This document shows, piece after piece, positions 61,458 through 64,000 of a DNA stretch of 64,000 nucleotides; within the stretch, counting starts at the first letter, position 1, and every line of letters starts with the position of its first letter. Below the pieces are notes generated by a model. It saw nothing but the letters and a program-made list of their open reading frames with translations. It was not told where the DNA came from and ran no database searches. Both the position numbers and the translations under genes were made by a program. Origin of the DNA: an uncultured Bacteroidales bacterium (GTDB lineage Bacteria; Bacteroidota; Bacteroidia; Bacteroidales; P3); contig CAMWNM010000004.1 of NCBI GenBank assembly GCA_947175635.1, positions 1-64,000 on the forward strand, written 5' to 3'.

Positions 61458-62717
61458 TTATAAATCGCCCGCGCCTACGGTAACGGAACAGAAGTTGTTG
61501 AGATCGAACCAACGTATGGCCGTACGGCGTATCTGCGCGGGGGTGATGGAAAACAAGGTTTCTTCGTTCCTTTGATAAAACTCGGGGCCGATACCGCATT
61601 GGATAAAGAATTTCATACGCTCGGCAATATCGAAGGTTCCGTCCAGATCCCGCATGAAATCCCCCATAAACGACTGGCGGACCAATTCCAGCTCCGACAC
61701 CGGAATCTCTTTCTTCTGCAAGGCGGATATCTCCTTCTCTATTTCAACAAAAACCTTCCGCACGCAATCGGCCTTCACTTCCGAACTTATCATCCATACC
61801 GGCTTGTAGCGCAATGGCACGATATAAGAAGAAATACCGTAGGTATAGCCCTTTTCTTCGCGGATATTGCGCATCAGACGGGAACCGAAATACCCGCCCA
61901 GCACATAATCGGCAATCTTGAAATCAGCAAAACCCTCGTCCTTGAAGCTGCAAATCGGCATCCCGATACGCACCGACGCCTGCAAGGAATCTTTCATCTC
62001 GATATCCTTTCGCCTTTCCGCGGGCAGAAACACCTGCATGCCTTCTCCTGCCAACAGATCGGCGGCCGCTCCGCTCCAGTCCCCGCCGCCGAAACTTTGA
62101 TCAAGCAACTTCAGATGCCGCTCGGTATAGCCGCCGGCCAACACGATCTTGCAGTTTTCAGAAACATAGTACCGTTTGTAAAAACCCGTGAGATCCTCGC
62201 GTTTCAAAGCCGCGAAGTCGGATTCCTCCACCACCCTTCCATAAGGATGCCCGGGGCCGAACACCAACGAATAAAACGCCCGGCGCGAAACTTCCGACAC
62301 CTTCCGGTTATTGACCAGAAACCGCCGGTGATTCTTACGGAGATACGTATCGATTTCCTCTTGCGGAAATACGGAATGTTTCAAGGCCTCCTGGCAAAAG
62401 GGAATAATCTGCTCGAAATAGCGGCTCAGGCAGTAAAAAACAACCGATGCCTGATCCCTGTCGGGATAGCGTTCGATATAGGCGCCGTAATAATCCAGCT
62501 GTTCCGAAAGCGCATCGGCCGTAAAGTGCCGCGTACCGGCACCTATCAACGAACAGCAGGCGGCGGCCTGCATGGCTTTCTGCTGAAAATAACTGCCCGC
62601 TTCAAAAATAAACTCCAAACGCACCAATTCCAATTCCGAATCGGGAAAACCGTAAACCGGCACACCATTGGTCAGATGCCGGGTCTCAGGCTGCAATTTT
62701 GAATAATCGAATTTCAT
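61458..62717 (-). CDS. M16 family peptidase-like protein, predicted non-catalytic subunit
   Basis: M16 fold similarity (GSYFQQKAMQAAACCSLIGAGTRHFTADALSEQLDYYGAYIE) without HxxEH. Confidence 0.85.
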   Translation of the reverse strand: MKFDYSKLQPETRHLTNGVPVYGFPDSELELVRLEFIFEAGSYFQQKAMQAAACCSLIGAGTRHFTADALSEQLDYYGAYIERYPDRDQASVVFYCLSRYFEQIIPFCQEALKHSVFPQEEIDTYLRKNHRRFLVNNRKVSEVSRRAFYSLVFGPGHPYGRVVEESDFAALKREDLTGFYKRYYVSENCKIVLAGGYTERHLKLLDQSFGGGDWSGAAADLLAGEGMQVFLPAERRKDIEMKDSLQASVRIGMPICSFKDEGFADFKIADYVLGGYFGSRLMRNIREEKGYTYGISSYIVPLRYKPVWMISSEVKADCVRKVFVEIEKEISALQKKEIPVSELELVRQSFMGDFMRDLDGTFDIAERMKFFIQCGIGPEFYQRNEETLFSITPAQIRRTAIRWFDLNNFCSVTVGAGDL

Positions 62718-62736
62718 GGCGATCCTTTAAATGGAA

Positions 62737-63978
62737 TTATTTTTTTGCCTGATAATACAAGGTGCTGCTGTTGGCGGGCGTCAGACAACGCTTCACCGCT
62801 TCCTGGATCTGCAAGGCCGTTACCCCCCGGTACCTGCCGTCTTCTGCGTTCAAGGCTGCCGCCGAACCCATCAGTTCGAAATACCCCAGATTCATGGCCT
62901 TGTCGATCGCTTTCATGTTCGAAAACAAAAGTGCCGTTTCCAGTTTGTTCTTTACCTTTTCCAACTCGCTTTCCCGTACCGGTTCAAGCATCAGTCGTTC
63001 TATTTCCTGATTAACGGCATCTTCGGCGCGGGCAAAGTCCACCCCTTCCTCCAAAAAGCCCGACACAAGGAACATACCCGGTTCGATATCGCCCGAGACA
63101 TAGGCGTTGATGCTGTTGAACAGCTTCTTTTCCTTTACCAATGATGTATAGAAACGGGATGATTCCCCATTGGAAAGGATATCGGAAACAAGGTCGAACA
63201 CATAAAAATCATCGCTCATGCGCGGCCCCATATGAAAGGTCTTGTATATGGCATCTGCCGGTACCTTCCGGCCTACGGTCTTGGTACGGGCCTTGGTCTG
63301 AACCGGTTCCTGCGGCAAACGGCGGGGGGGACGGTTACCCTTCGGAATGGCACCGAACCACTGACGGGCCATCTCGAAAACCGCATCGGCCTCCACCGGA
63401 CCGGCCACGGTAAGGATAGCGTTGTCGGGTTTGTAGAATGTGTTGTAGAACGATTTCACTTCCGCCAGCGTTACCTGCTCGATATGCTCTATCTTTTTGC
63501 CGATGGTTGACCATGCGTAAGGATGTTTCCGATAGCACAGCGGCCGTACCAGAAGATCCGAATCTCCGTAAGGCTGATTGAGGCAACGCTCTTTAAACTC
63601 TTCTATCACCACCCCTTTCTGCACCTCCAGCTTCCGGGGAGTAAGGGTCAGATCCCGCATCCGGTCGCTCTCTACCCGGAAAGCCACTTGCAGCGCGTCG
63701 GGCGGAACGGTGATGTAGTAGTTGGTGAAATCGTTGTTGGTGAAAGCATTGTTGGATGCCCCCACCTTTTCCAGTTCCATGTCGAAATCCTTCACGTTTT
63801 TGGATCCGCCGAACATCAAATGTTCAAAAAGATGCGCAAATCCCGTGCGTTGCGGATCTTCGTCTTTAGCCCCCACATCGTAGATAAGGTTGAATGCCAC
63901 CATAGCCGTGCTGCGGTCGGTATGCACCAACACTTTCAAACCGTTGTCTAAAACGGTTTCACGATAGTTTATCTGCAT
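62737..63978 (-). CDS. M16 family zinc peptidase, catalytic subunit
   Basis: GFAHLFEHLMFGGSKN (HxxEH) with distal VVIEEFKER. Confidence 0.93.
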   Translation of the reverse strand: MQINYRETVLDNGLKVLVHTDRSTAMVAFNLIYDVGAKDEDPQRTGFAHLFEHLMFGGSKNVKDFDMELEKVGASNNAFTNNDFTNYYITVPPDALQVAFRVESDRMRDLTLTPRKLEVQKGVVIEEFKERCLNQPYGDSDLLVRPLCYRKHPYAWSTIGKKIEHIEQVTLAEVKSFYNTFYKPDNAILTVAGPVEADAVFEMARQWFGAIPKGNRPPRRLPQEPVQTKARTKTVGRKVPADAIYKTFHMGPRMSDDFYVFDLVSDILSNGESSRFYTSLVKEKKLFNSINAYVSGDIEPGMFLVSGFLEEGVDFARAEDAVNQEIERLMLEPVRESELEKVKNKLETALLFSNMKAIDKAMNLGYFELMGSAAALNAEDGRYRGVTALQIQEAVKRCLTPANSSTLYYQAKK

Positions 63979-64000
63979 AGGTCTTTCCCTATATCTTTTC

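Overview
This is a 64-kb window of Bacteroidota chromosome, probably Bacteroidales. The support is gldH, sprA, MurF-Alr fusion, PSP1/RicT next to gldH and PBP1A, DUF4249 plus a TonB receptor, BT_3928-like and DUF1599 genes, and TAnnTTTG promoter boxes. Most of it is dense core-genome content: eno, holB, ricT-like, gldH, pbp1A, murF-alr, pepA, recA, sdaA, prmA, tpiA, folP, cdaA, ychF, gcvH, sprA, ruvA, ftsK, lolA, ribBA, corA, a tRNA-Gln and an M16 peptidase pair. The main accessory block is 22.5-36.2 kb. It is a co-directional locus with a TolC-like outer-membrane protein, an HlyD-like periplasmic adaptor, a stand-alone zinc-ribbon protein resembling TackOD1, and a processive-type GT2 membrane glycosyltransferase. 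These are followed by two tandem paralogous lipoproteins, a hybrid histidine kinase with a substrate-binding-protein-like sensor, and a receiver protein carrying a degenerate HisKA domain. I read it as a candidate synthase-dependent glycan assembly/export system with its own signalling; this is inference. Other points worth checking: a single in-frame nonsense codon in ychF, a PdxA homologue that has lost its catalytic motifs, a perfectly symmetric bidirectional promoter between folP and a DUF1599 gene, and a 14-bp palindrome at the corA promoter. All calls were made by eye from the sequence and ORF track; no searches were run.
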